This document shows positions 27,911 to 37,176 of a stretch of DNA of 64,000 nt, one piece after another; the first letter of the stretch is position 1; each line of letters begins with the position of its first letter. The notes beneath the pieces are model-generated. The model searched no databases and was not told where the DNA came from. It worked only from the letters and a program-made list of their open reading frames with translations. The position numbers and the translations under genes were made by a program. The stretch is from Rhodospirillales bacterium (GTDB taxonomy: Bacteria > Pseudomonadota > Alphaproteobacteria > Rhodospirillales > Magnetospirillaceae). The stretch is taken from assembly GCA_019455065.1 (NCBI GenBank), contig JACFNC010000002.1, forward strand, positions 124,001 through 188,000, in the 5' to 3' direction.

Positions 27911-29665
27911 ATGCGCCTCATCGGCCGCATCCTTCGTACTTTCCTTGCCATCGTCGGCGGCTTTGCCGTCCTCCTGATCCTGGTCGGCGTCTATGTGGCG
28001 GCGACCGTCGGCGAAGAGGAACTGCCAGACAAAATGGTCCTGACGCTCGACCTCGATCGCGGCGTTACCGAGATCGGCAGCGACAATCCCCTCGCCCAGC
28101 TTGCTCCGGGCCGCCCTTACGCGCTCCGCGACCTCGTCGACGTTCTGGACGCGGCGGCCCGCGACGACCGCGTCACCGGACTGCTGGCCCATGTCCGCGG
28201 CACGCGGATCGGGATGGCGCGGGCTCAGGAACTTCGGAGCGCGGTGCTCGAGTTTCGCCGGTCCGGAAAGCCCGCCGTGCTGTTCTCGGAGAGCATCGGG
28301 GAGTTCGGTGCCGGCACGGTCGAATACTTTCTGGCCAGCGCCTTCGGCCAGATCTGGTTGCAGCCTTCGGGCGACGTGTCGCTCACCGGCTTCATGATCG
28401 AAAGCCCCTTTGTCCGCGGGGCGCTGCAGGAACTGGGAATCGAGCCGCAATTCGCCGCCCGTCACGAATACAAGACCGCCGCCGAGATTCTGACCGAGAA
28501 GGAATTGACCCCGGAGGGCAGAAGTTCGCTCGAAGGGCTTCTGTCGGCCTGGTACCAGCAGGCCGGGGCCGCCATCGCCGAGAATCGCGGCCTGACCGTC
28601 GAGAAGGTCGATCGGTTGGTCGATCGTGCGCCGCTGACGGCGGCCGAGGCGCTGGAGGCCAAGCTGGTTGATCGCCTCGGGTACCGCGACGAGGTCGAGG
28701 GGTACATCAAGGGTGCGGGCGCGAAATTCGTCGATGCCGCCGAGTTCCTGCGCAAGGCGGGCCGGCCACACCAGTCGGGAACCCGCATCGCCCTGATCTA
28801 CGGCGTGGGCGAGGTGCGTAGCGGCGAGGGTCGCGGCAGCCCGCTGGCCGACGGCGCGGTCATGGCGGCCGACACGGTGGCCAAGGCGTTCGACAAAGCC
28901 ATTTCCGACCCCACCATCCGGGCCATCCTGTTCCGCATTGACAGCCCCGGCGGCTCTTACGTCGCCTCCGACACCGTGTGGCGGCAGGTGACGCGCGCCA
29001 AGGCCGCCGGCAAGCCGGTGGTCGTGTCGATGGGCAACATCGCCGCTTCGGGAGGCTATTTCGTCGGCATGGCCGCCGACCGCATCATCGCCCAGCCCGG
29101 CACGGTGACGGGTTCGATCGGTGTTTTTTCCGGCAAGCTGGTCCTGAACGACTTTTGGGGAAAGCTGGGTATCAACTGGGACGAGGTCCACCGCGGGGCC
29201 AACGCGCCGATGTGGAGCATGAACCAGGGCTTCTCCGAATCGGCGTGGCGGCGGATCAACGCGTTGCTCGACCGCATCTACCAGGACTTCACGGCAAAGG
29301 CCGCCCAAGGGCGGGACATTCCGGCTCCCCGCATGGACGAGGTCGCCCGCGGGCGGATCTGGAGTGGCAGCGCCGCCAAGGAGGTCGGGCTGGTCGACGA
29401 TCTCGGGGGGCTGGCGACCGCCCTCGCCCATGCCCGCGAACTCGCCGGCTTGGCTTCCGACGCGCCCGTCGAACTTGTGCGCCTGCCCGCGCCGAAGCGC
29501 CCCGTCGAACTGCTGCTCGAGATGCTCGGCGAAGACGGTTTTCCGCTGGGCATCGCCGACCGGGATGTGGCGGCACTGGTCGACTTCGTCCGCCCGTTGG
29601 CTCGGCATGTGCGGAGCCTAGGCCCCACCGCAGGCGAGCTGCGGGCGCCGCTGGTTCTGGACTGA
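27911..29665 (+). CDS. sppA: Signal peptide peptidase SppA, 67K type
   Basis: SppA cleaves leftover signal peptides in the inner membrane by a Ser-Lys dyad. The 584-residue protein has one N-terminal membrane anchor (about 8-32) and two ClpP-like S49 domains. The general-base lysine is near K188 in HEYKTAAE of the first domain. The nucleophilic serine is near S380 in NIAASGGYFVGMAAD of the second, matching the E. coli layout. C-terminal PRMDEVARGRIWSGSAAKEVG is typical. It converges on tlyA with four bases between. Confidence 0.94.
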   Translation: MRLIGRILRTFLAIVGGFAVLLILVGVYVAATVGEEELPDKMVLTLDLDRGVTEIGSDNPLAQLAPGRPYALRDLVDVLDAAARDDRVTGLLAHVRGTRIGMARAQELRSAVLEFRRSGKPAVLFSESIGEFGAGTVEYFLASAFGQIWLQPSGDVSLTGFMIESPFVRGALQELGIEPQFAARHEYKTAAEILTEKELTPEGRSSLEGLLSAWYQQAGAAIAENRGLTVEKVDRLVDRAPLTAAEALEAKLVDRLGYRDEVEGYIKGAGAKFVDAAEFLRKAGRPHQSGTRIALIYGVGEVRSGEGRGSPLADGAVMAADTVAKAFDKAISDPTIRAILFRIDSPGGSYVASDTVWRQVTRAKAAGKPVVVSMGNIAASGGYFVGMAADRIIAQPGTVTGSIGVFSGKLVLNDFWGKLGINWDEVHRGANAPMWSMNQGFSESAWRRINALLDRIYQDFTAKAAQGRDIPAPRMDEVARGRIWSGSAAKEVGLVDDLGGLATALAHARELAGLASDAPVELVRLPAPKRPVELLLEMLGEDGFPLGIADRDVAALVDFVRPLARHVRSLGPTAGELRAPLVLD

Positions 29666-29669
29666 GGCG

Positions 29670-30428
29670 TCAGGCGGGCGGGGCCGCCGATCGCCTGGCG
29701 GCGATGAGGAACTCCTTGTTGCCCTCGGGCCCCAAGACGGGGCTTTCCGTCAAGCCGATCACCCGCCATCCGGGCTGCGCCCCCAGCCACGCGGCCACGC
29801 GCTCGCAGACCTCGGCATGCAGGGCCGGATCCCGCACCACACCGCCCTTGCCCACCATTCCCTTCCCGACCTCGAACTGCGGCTTGACCAGCGCCACGAG
29901 TTCGGCCTCCTCGGCGGCGAGCGTCAGCGCCGCCGGCAGGACCACGGCGAGGCCGATAAAGCTGGCGTCGCAGACGACGATGGCGACGGGTTCGGGCACC
30001 TGGGCGCGGGTGAGGTGACGGGCGTTGGTGCGCTCCAGCACGACGACACGGCCGTCCTGGCGCAGCTTCCAGGCGAGCTGGCCGTGGCCGACGTCGACGG
30101 CATAGACGCGCGCCGCGCCGCGGCTCAGCAGAACGTCGGTGAACCCGCCGGTCGAGGCGCCGACGTCCAGGCAGACCTTGCCGCTCACGTCGATGCCGAA
30201 ATGGTCGAGCCCGTGCGCCAGCTTGAGGCCGCCGCGCGACACCCAGGGATGGGGCTGGCCGCGCACCTCGACCGGCGCGTCCTCGGACACGGGCACGCCG
30301 GGCTTGTCCAGCCGCCGCTCGCCGCTGTACACCAAGCCGGCCAGGACAAGCGCCTGCGCCCGCGCGCGGCTTTCGGCGAGGCCGCGGTCCACGAGAAGCT
30401 GGTCGAGGCGCCGGCGGGACGACGCCAT
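29670..30428 (-). CDS. tlyA: TlyA-family rRNA methyltransferase
   Basis: The 252-residue protein has an N-terminal S4 RNA-binding domain (residues 6-65, RLDQLLVDRGLAESRARAQA) and a FtsJ/RrmJ-like methyltransferase domain with the SAM motif DVGASTGGFTDVLLSRGA. TlyA 2'-O-methylates rRNA (C1409 of 16S and, in some, C1920 of 23S); the haemolysin label is historical. It usually clusters with dxs and xseB in alphaproteobacteria. Here it diverges from the HDAC-xseB-ispA-dxs block. Confidence 0.93.
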   Translation of the reverse strand: MASSRRRLDQLLVDRGLAESRARAQALVLAGLVYSGERRLDKPGVPVSEDAPVEVRGQPHPWVSRGGLKLAHGLDHFGIDVSGKVCLDVGASTGGFTDVLLSRGAARVYAVDVGHGQLAWKLRQDGRVVVLERTNARHLTRAQVPEPVAIVVCDASFIGLAVVLPAALTLAAEEAELVALVKPQFEVGKGMVGKGGVVRDPALHAEVCERVAAWLGAQPGWRVIGLTESPVLGPEGNKEFLIAARRSAAPPA

Positions 30429-30602
30429 GTCAACCAGCCACGAAATCAGGGGAGCGGTCGGAGATCATCTCGGATTGATCGGCATGGGGGCGCGATTCTG
30501 CCGCACCTGCCGCGCGCTGGCAATCGTAACCCGCACACCGCCCTTGGAATCCGGCCCCGCCGTGGTCCACTATAGGCGGTCGAAACCCACCCGATCCGGT
30601 CC

Positions 30603-31535
30603 ATGCCCACCGCCCTGTTCAGTCACCCCGTCTGCATCGAGCACGACACCGGCCCCCATCATCCGGAATGCTCCGACCGGCTCAAGGCCGTGCTCGCGGC
30701 GCTGGAGGACGAGGCGTTTTCGCTGCTGTATCGCGAAGAGGCGCCGCACGCCACGGTCGACCAGCTCCTGCGCGTCCACCCCCTGAGCCATATCGACGCC
30801 GTCCTGGACGCCGTGCCCCACGGTGACGAATTGCATCATCTGGACCCCGACACGGTCGTTTCCGCCAATTCCGGCGAGGCCGCATTGCGCGCCGCCGGCG
30901 CGGTTTGTGCGGCCGTGGACGCGGTGGTGACGGGACGATACCGCAACGCCTTCTGCGCCATACGGCCGCCCGGCCATCACGCCGAGCGTATGCAGGCGAT
31001 GGGCTTTTGCCTGTTCAACAACGTCGCCGTCGGCGCCCTGCACGCGCGCGCCGAACATGGCTTGCGGCGCGTCGCGGTGATCGATTTCGACGTCCACCAC
31101 GGCAACGGCACCCAGCACGTCTTCGCCGACGACGCCGAGCTGTTCTACGCCTCGACCCACCAGGAGAACCACTACCCCGGCACCGGCCACTACCACGAGC
31201 GCGGGCGCGCCAACAACATCGTCAACTTCCCGCTGCCCGCCGGATCGGGTTCGCAGTCATTCCGCATGGCGATGGGCGACGTCATCCTGCCGGCCCTGAA
31301 CGATTTCAAGCCCGAGCTCATTCTGGTCTCGGCCGGATTCGACGGCCACGCCATGGATCCGCTGGCCCATCTGCGCCTGACCACCGAGGACTTCGCCTGG
31401 GTCACCCGCGAAATCGTGGCGATCGCGCGCGACACCTGCGCCAACCGGGTGGTGTCCACGCTGGAGGGCGGCTACGACCTGTCCGCCCTGGCGGCGAGCG
31501 CCGCCGCCCATGTGCGCGCTTTGATGGGCAGCTGA
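30603..31535 (+). CDS. Histone deacetylase family (acetoin utilisation-like) hydrolase
   Basis: The 310-residue zinc amidohydrolase shows RPPGHHAERMQAMGFCLFNN, the zinc-binding VIDFDVHHGNGTQ, STHQENHYPGTG and SAGFDGHAMDPLA, all active-site features of class II HDAC-like bacterial enzymes. It should remove acetyl or related acyl groups from amines such as acetylpolyamines. It heads the likely transcript HDAC-xseB-ispA-dxs, with 59 bases to xseB. This neighbourhood is conserved in many alphaproteobacteria. Confidence 0.92.
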   Translation: MPTALFSHPVCIEHDTGPHHPECSDRLKAVLAALEDEAFSLLYREEAPHATVDQLLRVHPLSHIDAVLDAVPHGDELHHLDPDTVVSANSGEAALRAAGAVCAAVDAVVTGRYRNAFCAIRPPGHHAERMQAMGFCLFNNVAVGALHARAEHGLRRVAVIDFDVHHGNGTQHVFADDAELFYASTHQENHYPGTGHYHERGRANNIVNFPLPAGSGSQSFRMAMGDVILPALNDFKPELILVSAGFDGHAMDPLAHLRLTTEDFAWVTREIVAIARDTCANRVVSTLEGGYDLSALAASAAAHVRALMGS

Positions 31536-31594
31536 CTTGCCATTTGGGCGGGGCTGCGACTACACTGCCGCCCTTCGACGACCAGGGACCCGAG

Positions 31595-31840
31595 ATGGCC
31601 GACATTCCGCCGGAAATTGCCGCTCTCAGCTTCGAGGACGCCCTCGCCGAGCTCGAGAAGATCGTGCGGCAGCTCGAGGAGGGGCGCGGCCGGTTGGACG
31701 AGGCCATCGCTGCCTATGAACGGGGCGCGATGCTGAAGCGCCATTGTGAAGAAAAGCTCCGTGAGGCCCAGGCGAAGGTCGACCGGATCGTCCTCAGTTC
31801 GAACGGGACGGTGAGCACGGAACCCGCGGACATCGGTTAA
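31595..31840 (+). CDS. xseB: Exodeoxyribonuclease VII small subunit
   Basis: The 81-residue product (starting MADIPPEIAALSFEDALAEL) has the XseB signature LSFEDALAELEKIVRQLEEG, RLDEAIAAYERG and KRHCEEKLREAQAKVDRI, a coiled-coil helical pair. XseB joins XseA to degrade single-stranded DNA. xseA is not in this window. ispA follows after 13 bases. Confidence 0.95.
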   Translation: MADIPPEIAALSFEDALAELEKIVRQLEEGRGRLDEAIAAYERGAMLKRHCEEKLREAQAKVDRIVLSSNGTVSTEPADIG

Positions 31841-31853
31841 GGCGCATTCCTGA

Positions 31854-32747
31854 ATGGGCGAACTGGCAGCAGCACTTGCGGCGACCGCCGAGGCGGTCAC
31901 ATCCGAGCTCGACCGCCTGTTGCCGGTCGGCGACGGCCTGGAGTCGCGCCTGCATCAGGCGATGCGCTATGCCAGCCTGAACGGTGGCAAACGGCTGCGC
32001 CCCTTCCTCGTCGTCAACAGCGCGCGGCTGTTCAACGTTTCCGAATCCGCCGCGCTGCACGTGGCGGCGGCGCTGGAGATGATCCATTGCTATTCGCTGG
32101 TCCATGACGACCTTCCGGCCATGGACGATGACGACGTGCGGCGCGGCCAGGCGACCTGTCACCGGCAGTTCGACGAGGCCACGGCCATCCTGGCCGGCGA
32201 CGCCCTGCTCACCCGCGCCTTCGAGGTTCTGGCCTCGCCGCGCACCCACTCCGACCCGGCGGTGCGCTGCGAACTGGTCCGCGAACTTGCTGCCGCCGCC
32301 GGCGGCTATGGCATGGTCGGCGGACAGATGGTCGATCTGCTGGCCGCCGAAAACGCCCATCTGATGGATGTCGCGGCCATCACCCGGCTGCAACAGCTGA
32401 AGACCGGAAAGCTCTTCGGTTTCGCCTGCGAGGCCGGCGCCATCCTGGGGAAGGCCTCCAACAGATTGCGGCTGGCGCTGCGCGCCTACGCCCACGACCT
32501 TGGCCTGGCCTTCCAGATCGCCGACGACCTGCTGGACGCCGAGGGGCGCGACGAGGAGGTCGGCAAGCGGCTGCGCAAGGACGATGACGCCGGCAAGGCC
32601 ACCTTCGTCTCGCTGCTCGGGCCCGAGCGCGCCCGCTCGCAGGCGCGCATGCTGGCCGAACAGGCCGCGGCCCATCTCGATGCCTTTCAGGAAAAGGCGG
32701 ACCTGCTGCGCCAGGCGGCTTGGTTCGTCGTCGAGCGACGGACCTGA
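31854..32747 (+). CDS. ispA: Farnesyl diphosphate synthase (polyprenyl synthetase)
   Basis: The 297-residue prenyltransferase carries the first aspartate-rich motif in [19 protein letters not shown] and the second in [12 protein letters not shown], plus [10 protein letters not shown] at the N-terminal substrate site. It adds isopentenyl diphosphate to make farnesyl (or geranyl) diphosphate. It lies between xseB and dxs, the usual order, with dxs starting 12 bases after the stop. Confidence 0.94.
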   Translation: MGELAAALAATAEAVTSELDRLLPVGDGLESRLHQAMRYASLNGGKRLRPFLVVNSARLFNVSESAALHVAAALEMIHCYSLVHDDLPAMDDDDVRRGQATCHRQFDEATAILAGDALLTRAFEVLASPRTHSDPAVRCELVRELAAAAGGYGMVGGQMVDLLAAENAHLMDVAAITRLQQLKTGKLFGFACEAGAILGKASNRLRLALRAYAHDLGLAFQIADDLLDAEGRDEEVGKRLRKDDDAGKATFVSLLGPERARSQARMLAEQAAAHLDAFQEKADLLRQAAWFVVERRT

Positions 32748-32758
32748 GGAGCGCGCGC

Positions 32759-34684
32759 GTGGCCGACAAGACCGCAACGCCCCTTCTCGACCTCGTCAAC
32801 GAGCCGGCCGACCTCCGGCAGTTCTCGCTGGAACAACTCAGGGAACTGGCCGAGGAACTGCGCCGCGAGGTGATCGAGGTGGTGTCGGTGACCGGCGGCC
32901 ATCTCGGCGCTGGCCTAGGGGTGGTCGAATTGACCATCGCGTTGCATCACGTCTTCGACACGCCCGCCGACCGCCTGATCTGGGACGTCGGACACCAGTG
33001 CTACCCCCACAAGATCCTGACCGGTCGGCGCCAAGGGATGCGCACGCTGCGCCAAGGCGGCGGCGTATCGGGCTTCACCAATCGCGCCGAGAGCCCCTAC
33101 GATCCCTTTGGCGCGGGGCATAGCTCGACCAGCATCTCGGCTGGGCTGGGCATGGCTGTCGCGCGCGACATGCAGGGGCGCAACAACCACGTGGTCGCCG
33201 TCATCGGCGACGGAGCGATGAGCGCGGGCATGGCCTACGAGGCGCTCAACAACGCTGGCTCGATGGACAGCCGCCTGGTCGTCATTCTCAATGACAACGA
33301 CATGTCCATCGCCCCGCCGGTGGGCGCGATGAGCGCCTATTTGTCGCGCCTGCTGTCATCCAAGCCCTATCGCTCGCTTCGCCACATCGCCAAGGACCTG
33401 GCGGCCATCTTTCCGGCGCCGCTCGAGCGCGCGGCGCGCCGGGCCGAGGAATACGCGCGCGGTATGGTCAGCGGCGGCGGCACCCTTTTCGAGGAGATGG
33501 GGTTCTACTACGTGGGCCCGATCGACGGCCATAACCTGGACCATCTGCTGCCGGTCCTGGTCAACGTGCGCGACACACCGGACCCCGGCCCCATCCTTAT
33601 CCACGTCGTCACCCAGAAGGGCCGCGGCTACCCGCCCGCCGAGGCGGCGGCCGACAAGTATCACGGGGTCGGCAAATTCGACATCGTCACCGGCACGCTC
33701 AGCAAGCCGAAGGGCAACGCGCCGAGCTATACCTCCGTGTTCGCGCGCGCCCTGATCGCCGAGGCCGAGCGCGACGAGCGTATCGTGGCGATCACCGCCG
33801 CCATGCCGGCCGGCACCGGTCTCGATTTGTTCGAGAACCGGTTTCCGAAACGCTGCTTCGACGTTGGGATCGCCGAGCAGCACGCCGTTACCTTCGCCGC
33901 CGGGCTCGCCTCGGAGGGACTACGCCCGTTCGCCGCGCTCTACTCGACCTTCCTGCAACGCGGCTACGACCAGCTCGTGCACGACGTCGCCTTGCAGAAC
34001 CTGCCGGTGCGTTTCGCCATCGACCGCGCCGGGCTGGTGGGTGCCGATGGCGCCACGCATCACGGCTCGTTCGATCTCGCCTATATGGGCTGCGTGCCCG
34101 GCATGGTCATCATGGCGCCGGCGGACGAACTCGAACTCATGCACGCCGTGGCCACCGCCGCCGCGATCGACGACGGGCCGTCCGCCTTCCGCTATCCGCG
34201 GGGCGAGGGCGTGGGCCTGGAGCTGCCCGAGCGCGGCGAGATTCTGCCGATCGGCAAGGGGCGCATCGTGCGCGAGGGCACCGCCATCGCCATCCTGAGC
34301 CTGGGGACGCGCCTTGGCGAGGCAGTGAAAGCAGCCGAAGAACTGGCGGCGCGGGGTTTGTCCACCACCGTTGCCGATGCCCGATTCGCGAAGCCGCTGG
34401 ATCAGGACCTCGTCCGCCGCCTGGCGCGCGAACACGAGGTTCTGATCACGGTCGAGGAAGGTTCGGTCGGCGGCTTCTCTTCCCAGGTGATGCACTTCAT
34501 GGCGACAGCCGGGCTGCTCGACGCCGGCGTCAAGGTACGCCCCCTGTGTCTGCCCGATCGTTTCATCGAGCACGACACGCCGTACAACCAATACGATCAG
34601 GCGGGCCTCAACGCCCAGCATATCGTGACCACCGCCCTTCGCGCGCTCGGCTTGGAAGCGGTCCAGCAGCCGGCACGCGCCTGA
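32759..34684 (+). CDS. dxs: 1-deoxy-D-xylulose-5-phosphate synthase
   Basis: Dxs makes DXP from pyruvate and glyceraldehyde 3-phosphate with thiamine diphosphate, the entry step of the MEP isoprenoid pathway. The 641-residue product has the family start ([20 protein letters not shown]), the ThDP motif [18 protein letters not shown] ending in NDND, the transketolase region [20 protein letters not shown] and the C-terminal [13 protein letters not shown]. The GTG at 32759 with GAGGA upstream is preferred, since an earlier frame start lies inside ispA. Confidence 0.96.
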   Translation: MADKTATPLLDLVNEPADLRQFSLEQLRELAEELRREVIEVVSVTGGHLGAGLGVVELTIALHHVFDTPADRLIWDVGHQCYPHKILTGRRQGMRTLRQGGGVSGFTNRAESPYDPFGAGHSSTSISAGLGMAVARDMQGRNNHVVAVIGDGAMSAGMAYEALNNAGSMDSRLVVILNDNDMSIAPPVGAMSAYLSRLLSSKPYRSLRHIAKDLAAIFPAPLERAARRAEEYARGMVSGGGTLFEEMGFYYVGPIDGHNLDHLLPVLVNVRDTPDPGPILIHVVTQKGRGYPPAEAAADKYHGVGKFDIVTGTLSKPKGNAPSYTSVFARALIAEAERDERIVAITAAMPAGTGLDLFENRFPKRCFDVGIAEQHAVTFAAGLASEGLRPFAALYSTFLQRGYDQLVHDVALQNLPVRFAIDRAGLVGADGATHHGSFDLAYMGCVPGMVIMAPADELELMHAVATAAAIDDGPSAFRYPRGEGVGLELPERGEILPIGKGRIVREGTAIAILSLGTRLGEAVKAAEELAARGLSTTVADARFAKPLDQDLVRRLAREHEVLITVEEGSVGGFSSQVMHFMATAGLLDAGVKVRPLCLPDRFIEHDTPYNQYDQAGLNAQHIVTTALRALGLEAVQQPARA

Positions 34685-34719
34685 CCCGAGCGTTTTTAAT
34701 TCCGCCACCGCCAACCGAA

Positions 34720-34758
34720 TTGAAACATGCCGGATTACTGGTATAATAATATTTATAC
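34720..34758 (+). promoter_or_regulatory. arsR promoter with perfect inverted-repeat operator
   Basis: TTGAAA (34720-34725) and a perfect TATAAT (34742-34747) are 16 bases apart. The -10 lies inside the inverted repeat GTATAA-N6-TTATAC (34741-34758). The ATG follows 21 bases later. This fits autorepression by the ArsR protein encoded next. Confidence 0.75.
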
Positions 34759-34779
34759 GCCAAATTTGTGGAAATTTCG

Positions 34780-35139
34780 ATGGAACTGGATCGTCTGCAG
34801 GAGAATGCCCGCCGCGCCAGCGCTCTGTTGAAGGCGATGAGCAACGAGCACCGTCTGCTCATCCTTTGTCAGCTCCTGCACGGCGAAAAATCCGTCGGCG
34901 AACTCGAGCGTCTTATCGGGCTCAGCCAGTCGGCCTTGTCGCAGCATCTGGCGAGACTGCGGCGCGACAGCCTGGTACAGACCCGGCGCGTGGCGCAAAC
35001 CATCTTCTACTCGCTGGCCGGCGAGGAGGCGAGCGCCGTCATAGACACGCTTTATGGACTTTATTGCGGCCTGCCCGACGAAAAGACCCAAGCGGCGGCC
35101 GACCGTATGGATCGGCGCGCCGCCGCTAGAACCGGTTGA
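34780..35139 (+). CDS. ArsR-family repressor, BigR/SqrR/YgaV type
   Basis: The 119-residue winged-helix protein shows LLKAMSNEHRLLILCQLLHG and the recognition region LSQSALSQHLARLRRDSLV. Cysteines are at 30 and 96, 66 residues apart. That is the same spacing as C41/C107 of SqrR and C42/C108 of BigR, which sense sulfide or persulfide by forming a tetrasulfide or disulfide. Metal-binding CVC motifs of ArsR/SmtB are absent. GTG 34768 is an alternative start. It should repress its own promoter (operator 34741-34758) and perhaps others. Its 3' end overlaps the convergent hydrolase gene by 14 bases. Confidence 0.88.
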   Translation: MELDRLQENARRASALLKAMSNEHRLLILCQLLHGEKSVGELERLIGLSQSALSQHLARLRRDSLVQTRRVAQTIFYSLAGEEASAVIDTLYGLYCGLPDEKTQAAADRMDRRAAARTG

Positions 35140-35986
35140 CCGGGATCTTCAGATAGGCCACGCCGTTTTCCTCGGGGGCGGGCAATACGCCCGCGCGCAC
35201 GTTCGCCTGGATGGCCGCGAGCATTTGCGCCGGTAGTTCGAGAACGGCGTCGCGGGCCTGTCGCATCCGCACGAACGCGTCCTCATCAATGTCATCGCGC
35301 AGGTGAACGTTGCCGCGCTGCGCCGCCACCGTTGTCTCGCAGGCGAACGGACGGCCGTCCGGGGCGTAATCGTGGGCCACGAACATTCGCGTCTCGGGCG
35401 GTAGCGACAGCAGGCGGCCAATCGAACGGTACAACGTCGCCGCGTCGCCCCCCGGAAAGTCGCAGCGGGCCGTTCCGTAGTCCGGCATCAGCAGAACGTC
35501 GCCGACGAACAGCGCGTCGCCGATGAGATAGCAGACGCAGGCGGGAGTGTGCCCGGGCGTATGGATCGCCCAAGCCCGCAAACCGCCCACCTGGAAGGCC
35601 TCTCCATCGGAGAACAGATGGTCGTATTGCGATCCGTCGACCGCAAAGTCGGGGCCGAGATTATAGATCTCGCGAAACATTCTCTGGATCACGGGGAGAT
35701 TTTCCCCGATGCCGGTCTGTCCGCCCAGGCGTTCCCGCAAAGCCGTCGCGGCGGTGAAATGATCCGCGTGGACGTGCGTGTCCAAGACCCAATCCACCTG
35801 CAAACCATGTTGCCGGATGTGGTCCGCGATCGTCTCGGCGGCGCGCATCGCCAATCGGGCCGCCCGGGAATCGTAGTCCAGTACCGGGTCGACGATGGCG
35901 CACCGACCCGACGCCGGATCGGCGGCCACGTAGCTGAAGGTCGAGGTGACGGGCTCGAAGAAGGCGGTGACCTGGGTTTGGCTCAT
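35126..35986 (-). CDS. Persulfide-dioxygenase-like MBL-fold hydrolase (Blh/ETHE1 type)
   Basis: The 286-residue metallo-beta-lactamase-fold protein has the metal motif H71-V-H73-A-D75-H76 in LDTHVHADHFTAA, and HTPGHTPACVCYLIGDALFVGD downstream. In this branch (ETHE1, Blh) one Fe(II) oxidises glutathione persulfide to sulfite. Being next to a BigR-type repressor strongly supports the sulfide-detoxification role, as in the bigR-blh arrangement, although here the two genes converge rather than forming an operon. Active-site identity to ETHE1 was not checked by alignment. Confidence 0.85.
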   Translation of the reverse strand: MSQTQVTAFFEPVTSTFSYVAADPASGRCAIVDPVLDYDSRAARLAMRAAETIADHIRQHGLQVDWVLDTHVHADHFTAATALRERLGGQTGIGENLPVIQRMFREIYNLGPDFAVDGSQYDHLFSDGEAFQVGGLRAWAIHTPGHTPACVCYLIGDALFVGDVLLMPDYGTARCDFPGGDAATLYRSIGRLLSLPPETRMFVAHDYAPDGRPFACETTVAAQRGNVHLRDDIDEDAFVRMRQARDAVLELPAQMLAAIQANVRAGVLPAPEENGVAYLKIPVNRF

Positions 35987-36007
35987 GGCGTGCCGGGCTC
36001 CGGCCGC

Positions 36008-37030
36008 TCAGGCGCGCCGATACCGGAAAACGCCATCGTTCCCCATCTCACGAACGATCCGCCCGTCCTTCATCAGGTAGTGGACGTGGGCCAAGCTCTC
36101 GCCCAGCGCAAAGGTTTTCTGATGGAGGTCGAGACTGCGGGTGAAAAGCTTGTTGAGCAACTCCCAGCCGGTGACCCATTCGGCGCAAGCCTTCAGCGCA
36201 TGGTCGAGGCGTCGGTGGTGATGGTGCTCGATGTCGCGGATCCGGGCCGCCAGACCCAGAAAGGGCAACCCGTGCGAGGGCAGGACGGTGACGTCTTCGG
36301 GCAGATTTGCGAATTGTCGGAGTGAATCAAGGTAAAGGCGCAGCGGGTCGCCCTCGGGCTCGGTGGGCCAGACGCCGATGATCGGCGTGATCTTCGGCAA
36401 GACCTGATCGCCCGAAATCAGCACCCCCGCTTCCTCGCAATACAGGCAGGCATGCTCCGGGGAATGGCCGGTGCCGACGATGACGCGCCACTCGCGACCG
36501 CCGATCGACACCCTGTCGCCTTCGCGCAGGCGGTGCATGGTCGCGGGCGGCGGGTTGGCGCGCGTGGCGTAGACGTTTCCCAGGGCCGCCAGATCATCCA
36601 GGATTTCCCGAGGGAAGTCGGCGCGCCGATAGAACGCCATGTGGGCGTCTCGAAGGGCGGCCGTCTGGTCCAGTGACAGCATCCGGGCGGTCGCCCATTC
36701 GCCGTGTGTCGCCCACATCGGCGCCCGCCACTGGTCGGTCAACCACCCCGCAAGGCCCATGTGGTCGGGGTGGAAATGCGTGACCAGAACGCGGACGACC
36801 GGACGTCCACGAAAACCGTCGGCAAAGATCTTCAGCCAGATGCCGCGCGTGGCGTCGTTGGCGAGCCCGGTATCGACCAGGGTCCAACCGTCCGTATCCT
36901 CGAGGAGCCAGAGGTTGATGTGGTCGAGTTGAAACGGCAGCGGCATGCGCAACCAATGGACGCCGGGAGCCACCGTCGTCAGGCTCGCCGCCTCTGGGAT
37001 CACGGGGAAGGGAAATTCCAGATGAGTCAC
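36008..37030 (-). CDS. MBL-fold metallo-hydrolase
   Basis: The 340-residue protein has the metal motif H85-F-H87-P-D89-H90 in LVTHFHPDHMGLAG, a later GTGHSPEHACLYC and GVLISGDQVLP. It resembles glyoxalase-II-like hydrolases, with an extended C-terminal helical part (about 250-340) common in the lactamase_B plus winged-helix subgroup. The substrate is unknown. It starts at GTG 37030, which overlaps the stop of a 14-codon upstream ORF as GTGA. It ends 21 bases before the persulfide-dioxygenase-like gene, so they probably share a transcript. Confidence 0.88.
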   Translation of the reverse strand: MTHLEFPFPVIPEAASLTTVAPGVHWLRMPLPFQLDHINLWLLEDTDGWTLVDTGLANDATRGIWLKIFADGFRGRPVVRVLVTHFHPDHMGLAGWLTDQWRAPMWATHGEWATARMLSLDQTAALRDAHMAFYRRADFPREILDDLAALGNVYATRANPPPATMHRLREGDRVSIGGREWRVIVGTGHSPEHACLYCEEAGVLISGDQVLPKITPIIGVWPTEPEGDPLRLYLDSLRQFANLPEDVTVLPSHGLPFLGLAARIRDIEHHHHRRLDHALKACAEWVTGWELLNKLFTRSLDLHQKTFALGESLAHVHYLMKDGRIVREMGNDGVFRYRRA

Positions 37031-37071
37031 TCGGTCGCCCTAACCTGTTCAATAATGATCATGGTTGCCAT
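37027..37071 (-). CDS. Coupled 14-codon upstream ORF (leader peptide)
   Basis: MATMIIIEQVRATE then stop, with the strong ribosome site GGGGGAGG ending four bases before its ATG. Its TGA overlaps the GTG start of the metallo-hydrolase. The hydrolase has only a weak site of its own, so it may depend on translation of the leader. The peptide looks hydrophobic in the middle and has no regulatory codon run such as repeated Cys or Trp. Confidence 0.55.
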   Translation of the reverse strand: MATMIIIEQVRATE

Positions 37072-37176
37072 ATCGCCTCCCCCGCGACAACCCGCGCGGA
37101 CGCCGGGTTGGGGCGCGCTGGACGCAAACCTCTAACGAAATGGAGGCGGGAGAAAACGCGGTCAACCCCGCCGGGC

